64,000 nucleotides of DNA from Gammaproteobacteria bacterium (GTDB lineage Bacteria; Pseudomonadota; Gammaproteobacteria; S012-40): contig WFPC01000054.1 in assembly GCA_015487785.1 (NCBI GenBank), positions 1-64,000 of the forward strand, in the 5' to 3' direction. A program made the translations under genes and the position numbers. Below the pieces are notes generated by a model that was given only the letters and a program-made list of their open reading frames with translations, searched no databases and was not told the DNA's origin. Shown piece by piece: positions 18,555 through 25,766 of the stretch (within the stretch, counting starts at the first letter, position 1; the number at the start of each line of letters is the position of its first letter).

Positions 18555-19778
18555 TCAGTAGCGCCCATACAGGCGCGCCACCCCGCCAAAGCTGCCCACC
18601 CACAGACTACCGTCGCGGGCCACGGCCATGGAAAACACATTGTCGGCGAACAGGCCGTCATTACGGGTGAGGACGGTAAAACTCTCGCCATCGGGATTGA
18701 GCCGGGCCAAGCCACGGCTGGTGCCTATCCATAGACGCTGCTTGGGATCCACATAGACCATGAACACGTGATTGGAAGGCAGTCCGTCCTTGACCGTGAA
18801 GTTACGCCAGCTCTTGCCATCGAAACGAGCCAGGCCGCCACCCCAGGTACCACCCCACACCACGCCCTGCTCATCCACCGCCAGCGACACCACGTAATTG
18901 GGGTTATAGGCCACGTTCACCCGCGATAAACCCTGTTCCTGTTTCTGCTGGGCATGATGGCGGGACGCCTTGCCGGGGTCGGAACTGAATTCGATATCGT
19001 CCTTCACCCGTTCGAACGGCGCTCCCAGCCCGGCATCATGCTGCCAGTTCTGCCATTGGCCGTCCTTGTAGCGGGCCACGCCGTTCTCGGTGGCGAACCA
19101 CATGGCACCGTCGGGCCCTTGCTCCAGGCCGTAGACCCAGTCGTTGGGCAAGCCCCCATCGGTGTTCTCCAGGTTAAAGGTCCGCCACTGGCTGGGGTCG
19201 TCCAGCTTGCCCTGACGCACACGGTTGACCCCGGACCAGGTGGCGATCCACACATCGCCATCGGCCACCTTTTGCACATCGTAGACGAACTGGTCGGCCA
19301 GGCCCTGGGGAATATTGTAATTGGTCCAGCTATCCTTGGCCGGGTCGTAGATCGACAAGCCACCGCCATAGGTGCCCACGGCGATCTTGTCGTCGAGCTT
19401 GCTCAGGTGGAACACGCCGTTGGAGAGCAGATGACCACCGGCCACGTCGTAGAGGGTGTATTCGTCCTTGTCCAGGTCATAGCGCAACACCCCCCCGGAG
19501 GTGCCCACCCACACCCACTTGCCGTCGGCCAACATGCCCTTGACATTGCGATTGCCCACCCGGAAATGGCTGAACCGCGGCTTCTGCGCCTGACTCAGGG
19601 GGGTATCGTGCGATGTATTGTCCTCGGCCCCCGGTGCCTTGGCCGGTGCGACCGGTGCCTGGGCATCAGCGCGCGGACTCGGCGGGATTTCACCCTGGGA
19701 ACGCCCCAGCACATAGGCCAATACCACGGCCAGAACAACCGCCCCGCCTATGGCCGTTTTTTTCATTCTACTGTTCAT
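18555..19778 (-). CDS. Membrane-anchored periplasmic propeller with Reg_prop-type repeats
   Basis: An N-terminal membrane anchor (AIGGAVVLAVVLAYVLGRS) precedes a propeller of repeats of the two-component-regulator type: VWVGTSGGVLRYD, IAVGTYGGGLSIYD, VWIATWSGVNRV, MWFATENGVARY, WIGTSRGLARL and SLWVGSFGGVARL. Such repeats usually form the sensor part of hybrid histidine kinases, but no kinase or transmitter domain is present here. It overlaps the upstream paralogue by 4 bp and is clearly similar to it, pointing to gene duplication. Function unknown; a periplasmic scaffold for the cytochromes is a guess. Confidence 0.8.
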   Translation of the reverse strand: MNSRMKKTAIGGAVVLAVVLAYVLGRSQGEIPPSPRADAQAPVAPAKAPGAEDNTSHDTPLSQAQKPRFSHFRVGNRNVKGMLADGKWVWVGTSGGVLRYDLDKDEYTLYDVAGGHLLSNGVFHLSKLDDKIAVGTYGGGLSIYDPAKDSWTNYNIPQGLADQFVYDVQKVADGDVWIATWSGVNRVRQGKLDDPSQWRTFNLENTDGGLPNDWVYGLEQGPDGAMWFATENGVARYKDGQWQNWQHDAGLGAPFERVKDDIEFSSDPGKASRHHAQQKQEQGLSRVNVAYNPNYVVSLAVDEQGVVWGGTWGGGLARFDGKSWRNFTVKDGLPSNHVFMVYVDPKQRLWIGTSRGLARLNPDGESFTVLTRNDGLFADNVFSMAVARDGSLWVGSFGGVARLYGRY

Positions 19779-20902
19779 TGTTCTCGCTTCTCTGTCGTTG
19801 CTGTCAGGCGGGCCACGCCATGACGGGTACCCACCCAGACATCACCCCGGTCGTCCAGCGCGATGGCATAGACATGTTGATCCAGCAAACCCTCGGACCT
19901 GCCGAAATGCTGCCAATGTCCTTGCCGGAAATAGCTCACGCCATGATTGGTACCGAACCACAGGCCACCATCGGCACCCTCGGCCAGGCTGTAGACGATA
20001 TTGCCGGCCAGGCCGTCGTCGGTGGTGAGATTGTGCCAGCGCTGGCCGTCGAAACGACTGGCGCCGCCGCCCCAGGTACCGGCCCAGACCTGATCCTCGT
20101 CAGTAACCAGCATGCTGAACACATAATTGGGATTGTAGGTCTCGCGGCCCGCGGCCAGCACACTGAGGTCATGGCGCGCGCGCGTGCCCAATCCGGTATT
20201 GCTGCTGAACGGCAGCTTGTCGCTATTGGGCGCGCCCAGGCCATCGGCATGGGTCCAGACATGCCAGCGCTCGCCATCGAACATATTGACCCCGCCCTCG
20301 GTGCCCAGCCAGACCCGTTGCCGGCTGTCCACCGCCAGGCCATAGACCCACTCGTTGACCAGTTCCTTCACATAGTTGCGAAAGCTGCCCGTGCGCCGAT
20401 CCAGCACGCTCACGCCCGCCCAGGTGCCTATCCAGATGCGACCATCAGCCTGCTCGGCAAAGGCATACACCCAGTAATCGGCCAGCCCGTGAAAAGGGAA
20501 ATAGGTCGTCCAGCCGCGGGCAGTCTTGTGCGACACACCGCCCCCGTTGGTGCCCAACCACAGGCCACCCTCGCTGTCCACCATGGCGGCAAACACGTAC
20601 TCGTTGGCCAGGGCGTTGTCACGGGTATAGGTATGCAGCACCTCGCCGCTGCGGGTATCCACTTCCAGGGCACCCACCGAGGTACCCACGATCAAGTGTC
20701 CGTCGCGGGCGTTGAAGGCGAGCGCCCGCACGAAGACATTGTCGCCCACGTTGAAGGTCTCGGCCACCTGGTAGTGGGGAATCACCGGAGCCGCTGGCCG
20801 GGCTGGAGGTTCGCCCCCGGCCCTTTCGTTCGCTGGGGTGCCGGCGTCACATCCCGCCAGGCCCAGTAACAGGACAAGCAGCAGGCACGCCCGCACGCTC
20901 AC
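19775..20902 (-). CDS. Propeller lipoprotein, paralogue of the neighbouring protein
   Basis: The N-terminus is a lipoprotein signal (LLLVLLLGLAGC). The rest is a propeller of the same repeat type as the next gene: LWLGTNGGGVSHK, IWIGTWAGVSVLD, VWLGTEGGVNMFD, VWAGTWGGGASRFD, LWFGTNHGVSYF and VWVGTRHGVARL. Shared features such as NPNYV..L.VDEDQVW.GTWGGG mark the two proteins as paralogues, one lipid-anchored and one with a membrane helix. It overlaps the monoheme cytochrome gene upstream by 4 bp and its paralogue downstream by 4 bp, so the three are a coupled operon. Confidence 0.8.
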   Translation of the reverse strand: MSVRACLLLVLLLGLAGCDAGTPANERAGGEPPARPAAPVIPHYQVAETFNVGDNVFVRALAFNARDGHLIVGTSVGALEVDTRSGEVLHTYTRDNALANEYVFAAMVDSEGGLWLGTNGGGVSHKTARGWTTYFPFHGLADYWVYAFAEQADGRIWIGTWAGVSVLDRRTGSFRNYVKELVNEWVYGLAVDSRQRVWLGTEGGVNMFDGERWHVWTHADGLGAPNSDKLPFSSNTGLGTRARHDLSVLAAGRETYNPNYVFSMLVTDEDQVWAGTWGGGASRFDGQRWHNLTTDDGLAGNIVYSLAEGADGGLWFGTNHGVSYFRQGHWQHFGRSEGLLDQHVYAIALDDRGDVWVGTRHGVARLTATTEKREQ

Positions 20903-21225
20903 AAGAAGGTCCTGATATAGGCCACCACGTTGGCAATGTCGTCGTCACTGAGCATGCCACCGAAACCCGGCATCATGCCCTTGCCCCTGCGGATGCCGTC
21001 GATCAGTTCCTGGTCGGTCTGAAACAGGCTCTCGCCGCGGGCAAAATTCGGCGTCCCCGCCATGACACCCTCACCACCGGCACCATGGCAGGACTGGCAA
21101 CGACTCAGATAGACTTCCCGGCCCTTGAACACGTCGGCGGCAAAACCTGCCGGCGGCACACACAACAAAAACAGGGCCAAGGCGAAAAACGGTGTGCTCC
21201 GCACCCTGTGCAAAGGTGATGTCAT
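20899..21225 (-). CDS. Exported monoheme cytochrome c
   Basis: Small class I cytochrome of about 108 aa with a signal peptide (FFALALFLLCVPPAGFAA), one heme site CQSCH and the distal ligand segment GMMPGFGGMLSDDDI. ATG 21225 is preceded by GGAGGTGAGC, the strongest ribosome site of this region; the track start (TTG 21237) is unsupported. It overlaps the propeller lipoprotein gene by 4 bp. It is probably the soluble carrier that serves the propeller proteins or a nearby oxidoreductase. Confidence 0.9.
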   Translation of the reverse strand: MTSPLHRVRSTPFFALALFLLCVPPAGFAADVFKGREVYLSRCQSCHGAGGEGVMAGTPNFARGESLFQTDQELIDGIRRGKGMMPGFGGMLSDDDIANVVAYIRTFL

Positions 21226-21350
21226 GCTCACCTCCAATCCAAAACGGGAAGCGGAATTTTAGCCCGGATGTTTCATGAAGGAAATGCTTTTCGACCCCTG
21301 ACCAGAACGGCCAGGGGGTGCGTGGCAACAGGCAACGAATGGGCTTCTTT

Positions 21351-22178
21351 CTACTTCAGACCAAGACGCAGGCGACGCTCCGTGAACCAGTCGTCGCTCA
21401 CACCGCCGTTGATCACCACATCGGAGACTTCGAAGAAGGAAGAATGAAAGGTCTGCACATTCTGCACGAAGACCTTGTCCCACACCCATGCCGGCCCTAC
21501 TTTTTGCCACTTGAGCATCTGCCGCTTGAGAAAGGCCCCCTTGGTGTCGAAGTAGTCCACCCGCACCTTCACACAGCCTTCCCAGTCCTGGGCTCGCTTG
21601 AACCAGGAGACACGCTTGCTGTACTGAGGATCATCTTCCTTGGGCGTGCTGACCACCACATAGTATTGCTGGCCCTGCTTGTCACGGTCGATGCGGATCA
21701 ACTCATGCTTGTCGGCCTCCACCGGGCGATAGCTGATATCGCCATAGGTCAAATCCGAGCCGAGGAAGCTGTCGCTGAGGTCCCGCACCGAGACCCGGCG
21801 AATCTTGCGCAGCACCGGCAGATAGATCCATTGCTCGGCATTCTTGTTGGCGTCGGCGGCATAGGCCCAGCGCATGAAGGCCGCCCCCTTGGCATCGGGC
21901 GGAAAAATGGTGAACAACACCATCTTGTCGAGCACATTGTCCTTGCCCTTCATGTCTTTCCAGTAGCGTGCGTAGACGGTCTTGCGCTCGTTGCCGGCCT
22001 TGTCCTTGAGCGTGATGCTCAGGGTGGAGCGTTGATCGTCACCGGGATATTTGTAATCACAATTGCGCACCACCTCGTCACCGGTGATATCAACCGCACC
22101 GGCAACCCCGGTCAACAGCAAGCTGCCAGCACATACCAGGGCGGCCAGCAACTTGCTCCGTCTCAGCACGTCATGCAT
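21351..22178 (-). CDS. LolA-like outer-membrane-lipoprotein-sorting family protein
   Basis: A signal peptide (LLAALVCAGSLLLTGVAGA) precedes a domain of about 245 aa with GDEVVRNCDYKYPGDDQRST, YWKDMKGKDNVLDKMVLFTIFPPDAKGAAFMRW and YLPVLRKIRRV. These resemble the COG2834-type lipoprotein-sorting proteins that often accompany MMPL exporters. No exporter lies next to it here. ATG 22178 follows GAGGAG by ten bases; the longer track ORF is unsupported. It lies upstream of the cytochrome-propeller operon with a gap of 125 bp and may deliver a lipophilic group or lipoprotein to the outer membrane. That role is inference. Confidence 0.8.
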   Translation of the reverse strand: MHDVLRRSKLLAALVCAGSLLLTGVAGAVDITGDEVVRNCDYKYPGDDQRSTLSITLKDKAGNERKTVYARYWKDMKGKDNVLDKMVLFTIFPPDAKGAAFMRWAYAADANKNAEQWIYLPVLRKIRRVSVRDLSDSFLGSDLTYGDISYRPVEADKHELIRIDRDKQGQQYYVVVSTPKEDDPQYSKRVSWFKRAQDWEGCVKVRVDYFDTKGAFLKRQMLKWQKVGPAWVWDKVFVQNVQTFHSSFFEVSDVVINGGVSDDWFTERRLRLGLK

Positions 22179-22483
22179 ATCAGATACACTCCTCACAAAT
22201 GATTCAAAACTTGGCGGCTGCCACGCATGCTTTCCTGCCAGACACGCGCAGGCCCGCACTTGGCAAAACAAAACATCTACACCTATAGCGATTGCCCACG
22301 GAAAAACTTAACCTGCCCGACGGTTACGCCAACACCGTCGCACGACCCCGCAATCGCTTGCATGAATTTCATCGCGCAAGTCCGGCGAATGGAGACATCT
22401 ACACGATAGATCCAGTAGACAGGCGGGACAGCCCCGGAGTTCACGGCGACAACACGATCCTCACAGACCGAAGAGGGATGATA
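22179..22483. other. Non-coding region upstream of the LolA-like gene
   Basis: About 300 bp lie between the LolA-like start and the terminator of the next upstream gene. The short ORFs in the track here are not convincing. The region should contain the promoter of the LolA-like gene on the minus strand, but no clear -35/-10 pair stands out to me. Confidence 0.5.
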
Positions 22484-22517
22484 AACAAAAAAAAAGGAAG
22501 GGCATAGCCCTTCCTTT
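22484..22517 (-). terminator. Intrinsic terminator of the secreted-protein gene
   Basis: On the minus strand a perfect 11-bp stem AAAGGAAGGGC/GCCCTTCCTTT with a 3-nt loop is followed by a run of T. It begins 26 bp after the stop codon of the secreted-protein gene and isolates that gene from the LolA-like gene. Confidence 0.93.
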
Positions 22518-22543
22518 GGCGTTTCGCGGTTTCGCCGGGTGGC

Positions 22544-23590
22544 TTAGATACAGCCCGCCCCGGAAGGATCGCTCAAGCAAGGCGCGGTGCCAAACTCGCC
22601 ATCCCAAAGACCATCCCAGGGACCCGCCGCATTGCCGGCGCCAAAGCCGCTGGCGGAGATCGCAGGATTGGTATCGCTCAGGTTGTCGAAGGCCACATAG
22701 CCGAAGTTGCTGGTCATGGAGTCGCCGGCATTGGTGATGTTGGGAATCACAATGCGCTGCCCCATCCAGATGGCCTTGATGTCGTCACCGGCGGCCCAGG
22801 TCATGGTGTCGGCACCGATGGTGATACCGGTGGCATTGGCCGTGGTGGTGTAGGCCACCCCGCGCTTCTCACGGAAGGCGAAGGTCTGCTTGTCGGCCTG
22901 GTCGCCACCCACGGCATAGAGACCCGCAATCTGGCCGATTTCCATCTTCATGCCACCGTTGCCGCCGGCAATGGATTCGAAGCTGAAATCGCTGAAGAAG
23001 TTGTCACCGTCGTCGTTGACCGCGGTGGGCGATACGGTGGGCGTGGGCTGCCCGGTGAAGGTGCCGCCCAGATCGACCAGGTTCTGACCGATCTTGATGT
23101 CGGCGGTGGTGTTCAGCGCCGTCTTGGCCCAACTGGAGGTGGCGATCTGAGTGGTAGACTCGAAACCACCCCCGCGCACGGCATCGGTCTCGACGATGGT
23201 CTGTACCGCGGCAATGCCCGGATTGGTCTGATTGACCGCGCCGGTGGGCGTGTTGTTGGAGAGTTTCACATAGCTCTGGTCAAAGAAGGACTTGGCAGCC
23301 GTCTGGTCGGCCACGAAGGTCATCACGTAGGTGTCCTGGCCCGGAGCGGTACCGCCCGGCACACCGGCCGTGGCACCCACCATGATCTGCAGGAAACCCT
23401 CACCGGAGGCGATTACGCTACACTGCTCGGTCCCGCCCTGGGATTGACAGTAGCTGGGCATGCTGACTGCCTTGGTGGTCGGATCAACCGCAAGCTGATC
23501 GAACGCACCCGCGGGCAGTTGCGCATTGGCCGCGGCACTCATTGCCAGCATCGCCCCTGCAACAGATGCCAAGTTAAAGCTGTTACGCAT
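22544..23590 (-). CDS. Secreted protein of unknown function, low lysine/arginine
   Basis: A clear signal peptide (FNLASVAGAMLAMSAAANAQ) gives a mature protein of about 325 aa rich in Thr, Asn, Gly and Ala and poor in basic residues, as is common for surface or extracellular proteins. Four cysteines form two close pairs, one near the mature N-terminus (YCQSQGGTEQC) and one at the C-terminus (CLSDPSGAGC). I recognise no family. ATG 23590 follows AGGAGGTTGCT, an almost perfect ribosome site, and the gene has its own promoter candidate and strong terminator, suggesting high expression as a single gene. Confidence 0.85.
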   Translation of the reverse strand: MRNSFNLASVAGAMLAMSAAANAQLPAGAFDQLAVDPTTKAVSMPSYCQSQGGTEQCSVIASGEGFLQIMVGATAGVPGGTAPGQDTYVMTFVADQTAAKSFFDQSYVKLSNNTPTGAVNQTNPGIAAVQTIVETDAVRGGGFESTTQIATSSWAKTALNTTADIKIGQNLVDLGGTFTGQPTPTVSPTAVNDDGDNFFSDFSFESIAGGNGGMKMEIGQIAGLYAVGGDQADKQTFAFREKRGVAYTTTANATGITIGADTMTWAAGDDIKAIWMGQRIVIPNITNAGDSMTSNFGYVAFDNLSDTNPAISASGFGAGNAAGPWDGLWDGEFGTAPCLSDPSGAGCI

Positions 23591-23923
23591 AGCAACCTCC
23601 TGGTTTATCTTTAATTCTGTATCCTGCGCGGTTGTCCCTTGTGACCCCGTCACGCCGCGAACATCAATGACCGCCCGGTGGCAGTCGCAATTTCGGACAA
23701 GCTATCACGCCGACATTTCCCCGTCAATACATCGGGGCTAAAGTCTGCCGGCCATCGGCCGATAATCTGGGGTTAAGCCTAACGTTTTTTTCTTACGTCT
23801 CGCTTAAACCCGCTCGACCGCCGCTCCCCTGGCCGCTGTTCCCGGCCGGATACCCAACGGCTCCCGACCTCTTCTGGGTGCTACTTTAGCGCTTCAATAT
23901 TTACTCTCGCTTAAATTTCGCCA
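23591..23923. other. Non-coding region upstream of the secreted-protein gene
   Basis: This 333-bp region separates the secreted-protein gene from the histidine phosphatase gene. It holds one promoter candidate (listed), an A/T tract near 23785 and a repeated CTCGCTTAAA at about 23798 and 23906. The repeat could be a regulator site, but nothing else supports that. Confidence 0.45.
23699..23727 (-). promoter_or_regulatory. Candidate promoter of the secreted-protein gene
   Basis: On the minus strand -35 TTGACG (23727-23722) is followed after 17 bp by TAGCTT (23704-23699). The -35 is one base from consensus; the -10 is weak. It lies about 110 bp upstream of the start codon, leaving room for a leader. 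Confidence 0.45.
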
Positions 23924-24562
23924 TTATTTTGACGGATCCGCGCGATACTGGGTTCTATTCAGGAAAATCAGGTTGTTACGAGTTTCACCATAATCGATGC
24001 AATTGATCGAGGCATAATCGATGCGCAACTGGCGGTACATGGGCAAGGGAATATCGAAGGCGCGGGTCACCAACACCCGAATAGGTCCCACATGGGTCAC
24101 CACCACCACCGTACCTCCCGGGTGTCGCGCCACGATGTCGTCGATTGCCGCACCCACCCGCGCCACCAGTTCGGGCACGGTTTCACCCCCCGCGGGCGTG
24201 AAGTTCACCGGGTCTTGTTTCCAGCGCAGATAGTCCTCGGGATGCTCCCGTTCGATCTGGTCGAAATAGAGGCCTTCCCAGATGCCGAAGCGGCGCTCCA
24301 TGAGTTCCGGCCGGGACTGGGGCTCGACACCGGTCACCTCGGCGATCTCGGCGGCCGTCATGCGGGTGCGCCGGACCGGGCTCACATAGAGGGCGTCGAT
24401 GGCGAGATCCTGGAAGAATACCGCCGCGCTCTTGGCCTGCAGGCGTCCGCTGCGATTGAGTTGCGGATCCTCGTGCTCGTCACAATAGATGCGATCGAGC
24501 GGGAAATCGGTTTGCCCGTGGCGGACGAAGAAAATACGGGTACTGGTTTCTTTGCTGCGCAT
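23924..24562 (-). CDS. Histidine phosphatase (phosphoglycerate-mutase superfamily)
   Basis: The N-terminal RHG motif (FFVRHGQTD) carries the phospho-histidine. The second catalytic region is VVVVTHVGPIRVL and the ERRFGIWEG segment is typical of cobalamin-phosphatase/phosphoglycerate-mutase-like enzymes. The protein has about 212 aa from ATG 24562, which lies 17 bp after the acyltransferase stop codon. The substrate cannot be told from the sequence; a CobC-like role is possible but no cobalamin genes are near. Confidence 0.85.
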   Translation of the reverse strand: MRSKETSTRIFFVRHGQTDFPLDRIYCDEHEDPQLNRSGRLQAKSAAVFFQDLAIDALYVSPVRRTRMTAAEIAEVTGVEPQSRPELMERRFGIWEGLYFDQIEREHPEDYLRWKQDPVNFTPAGGETVPELVARVGAAIDDIVARHPGGTVVVVTHVGPIRVLVTRAFDIPLPMYRQLRIDYASINCIDYGETRNNLIFLNRTQYRADPSK

Positions 24563-24579
24563 GGATGACTTGTCCTGAT

Positions 24580-25329
24580 CTATTCGAGGTATTTTTCCTG
24601 CCATTGCAGGTAACACTGATAAACGTAGCGATTGTAGCTTTCCACGTCCTCAAAGCCAGCAGGATCGATGGCATCGAAGACATAGTAATTGGCTCGCTTG
24701 TTGGGCGCCGTCATGAAATGCCAAATCTTGTGCAGCAAGGTGTGGGGCGCTCGCCATTCGAAGGTTTCCTGAGCCTCGTAGTGCAAGAATACCGGCAGGA
24801 TGGGCACGCCGGTCTGCAGGGAGATGTCGAAGGCGCCATGCCGAAAGGAGCGGAACAGGCGCCGCCCCTTGCAACCGCCTTCCGGATACAACGCGATATT
24901 CTTGCCCTCGGCCAGGGCCTGGGCCAGTTGCGCCGCGGCCTGGCGACGCGACTGGCGGGATTCGCGCTTGACGTAGAGGGTACCGGCAGCCCAGCTTATA
25001 CGGCCAAACACCGGCCAGTCACGCACCTCGGCCTTGGCCAGGGAGTACACCGGAAACAGGGCCGGCACGCCGATGTCCTCGAAGGCCGAAGGATGGTTGG
25101 CGATGAGGATATAGCGCTCGGGCAGGTCGTGGCGGTTCTTCTGGTGCAGGCTCAGCTCCACACCCAGAGCATGCACGAAGGCCTTGCACCAGAAACGAAA
25201 CAACGTCGGATAGAATCGGTCCAGCCAGGCTCTGGGCAGGAAACTCAACAGGTACATAAACCCGGTCAGTACGGCGAAGTCCAGCAACAGCAGCAGCCGC
25301 AACAGAAAACGCCCGAGATAGTAAACCAT
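24580..25329 (-). CDS. Lysophospholipid acyltransferase family protein (PlsC-like)
   Basis: An N-terminal hydrophobic region (LLRLLLLLDFAVLTGFMYLLSF) precedes an acyltransferase domain. The usual NHxxxxD catalytic box appears as NHPSAFED, so the position four residues after histidine is followed by Glu and then Asp: HX4E or HX5D rather than HX4D. The phosphate-binding box LYPEGGCKG and the VPILPVFLHY segment support the family. It probably acylates a lysophospholipid or related acceptor at the inner membrane. It is grouped with the histidine phosphatase and the response regulator on one strand. Confidence 0.83.
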   Translation of the reverse strand: MVYYLGRFLLRLLLLLDFAVLTGFMYLLSFLPRAWLDRFYPTLFRFWCKAFVHALGVELSLHQKNRHDLPERYILIANHPSAFEDIGVPALFPVYSLAKAEVRDWPVFGRISWAAGTLYVKRESRQSRRQAAAQLAQALAEGKNIALYPEGGCKGRRLFRSFRHGAFDISLQTGVPILPVFLHYEAQETFEWRAPHTLLHKIWHFMTAPNKRANYYVFDAIDPAGFEDVESYNRYVYQCYLQWQEKYLE

Positions 25330-25353
25330 GGCAACCCCCTTGCGCCGGGCGCA

Positions 25354-25740
25354 TCATCCGCTGTGCCAAGCCCGCCATATCTGTCTCACCTGCTCGGACA
25401 GCGCCATGGGATCGAAGGGCTTGGCGATCACATCGGCCGCCCCCAGGGCCTGATAGCGGCTGACCTCCTCGGCCTGCACCTTGGCGGTCATGAATACCAC
25501 CGGAATATCGGCCAGATCGTCCATGGACTGTAGCCTGGCCAGGGCGGTGGGACCGTCCATCTCCGGCATCATCACATCCAGCAGGATCAGTTGCGGACGG
25601 AAATCGCGCACCATTTCCAGGGCCTGCCGGCCATTGACGGCGATGGCCACCTCGAAGCCACCCACGCTCTCCAGGGCCAGTTTGGCAATCTGGGAGATAT
25701 CGGGCTCGTCCTCCACATAAAGGATTTTTTTCAGTTCCAT
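25354..25740 (-). CDS. Single-domain response regulator (CheY-like receiver)
   Basis: A 128-aa stand-alone receiver domain. The acidic pocket is EDEPD, the phosphorylation site is LLDVMMPEMDG, the conserved Thr is FMTAK and the conserved Lys is in AKPFDP. No output domain follows, so it must act by protein contact, possibly with a histidine kinase encoded elsewhere. It lies 26 bp after purL on the same strand. Confidence 0.93.
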   Translation of the reverse strand: MELKKILYVEDEPDISQIAKLALESVGGFEVAIAVNGRQALEMVRDFRPQLILLDVMMPEMDGPTALARLQSMDDLADIPVVFMTAKVQAEEVSRYQALGAADVIAKPFDPMALSEQVRQIWRAWHSG

Positions 25741-25766
25741 GGCGTGTCTTCCCTGTCACGTCCTCG

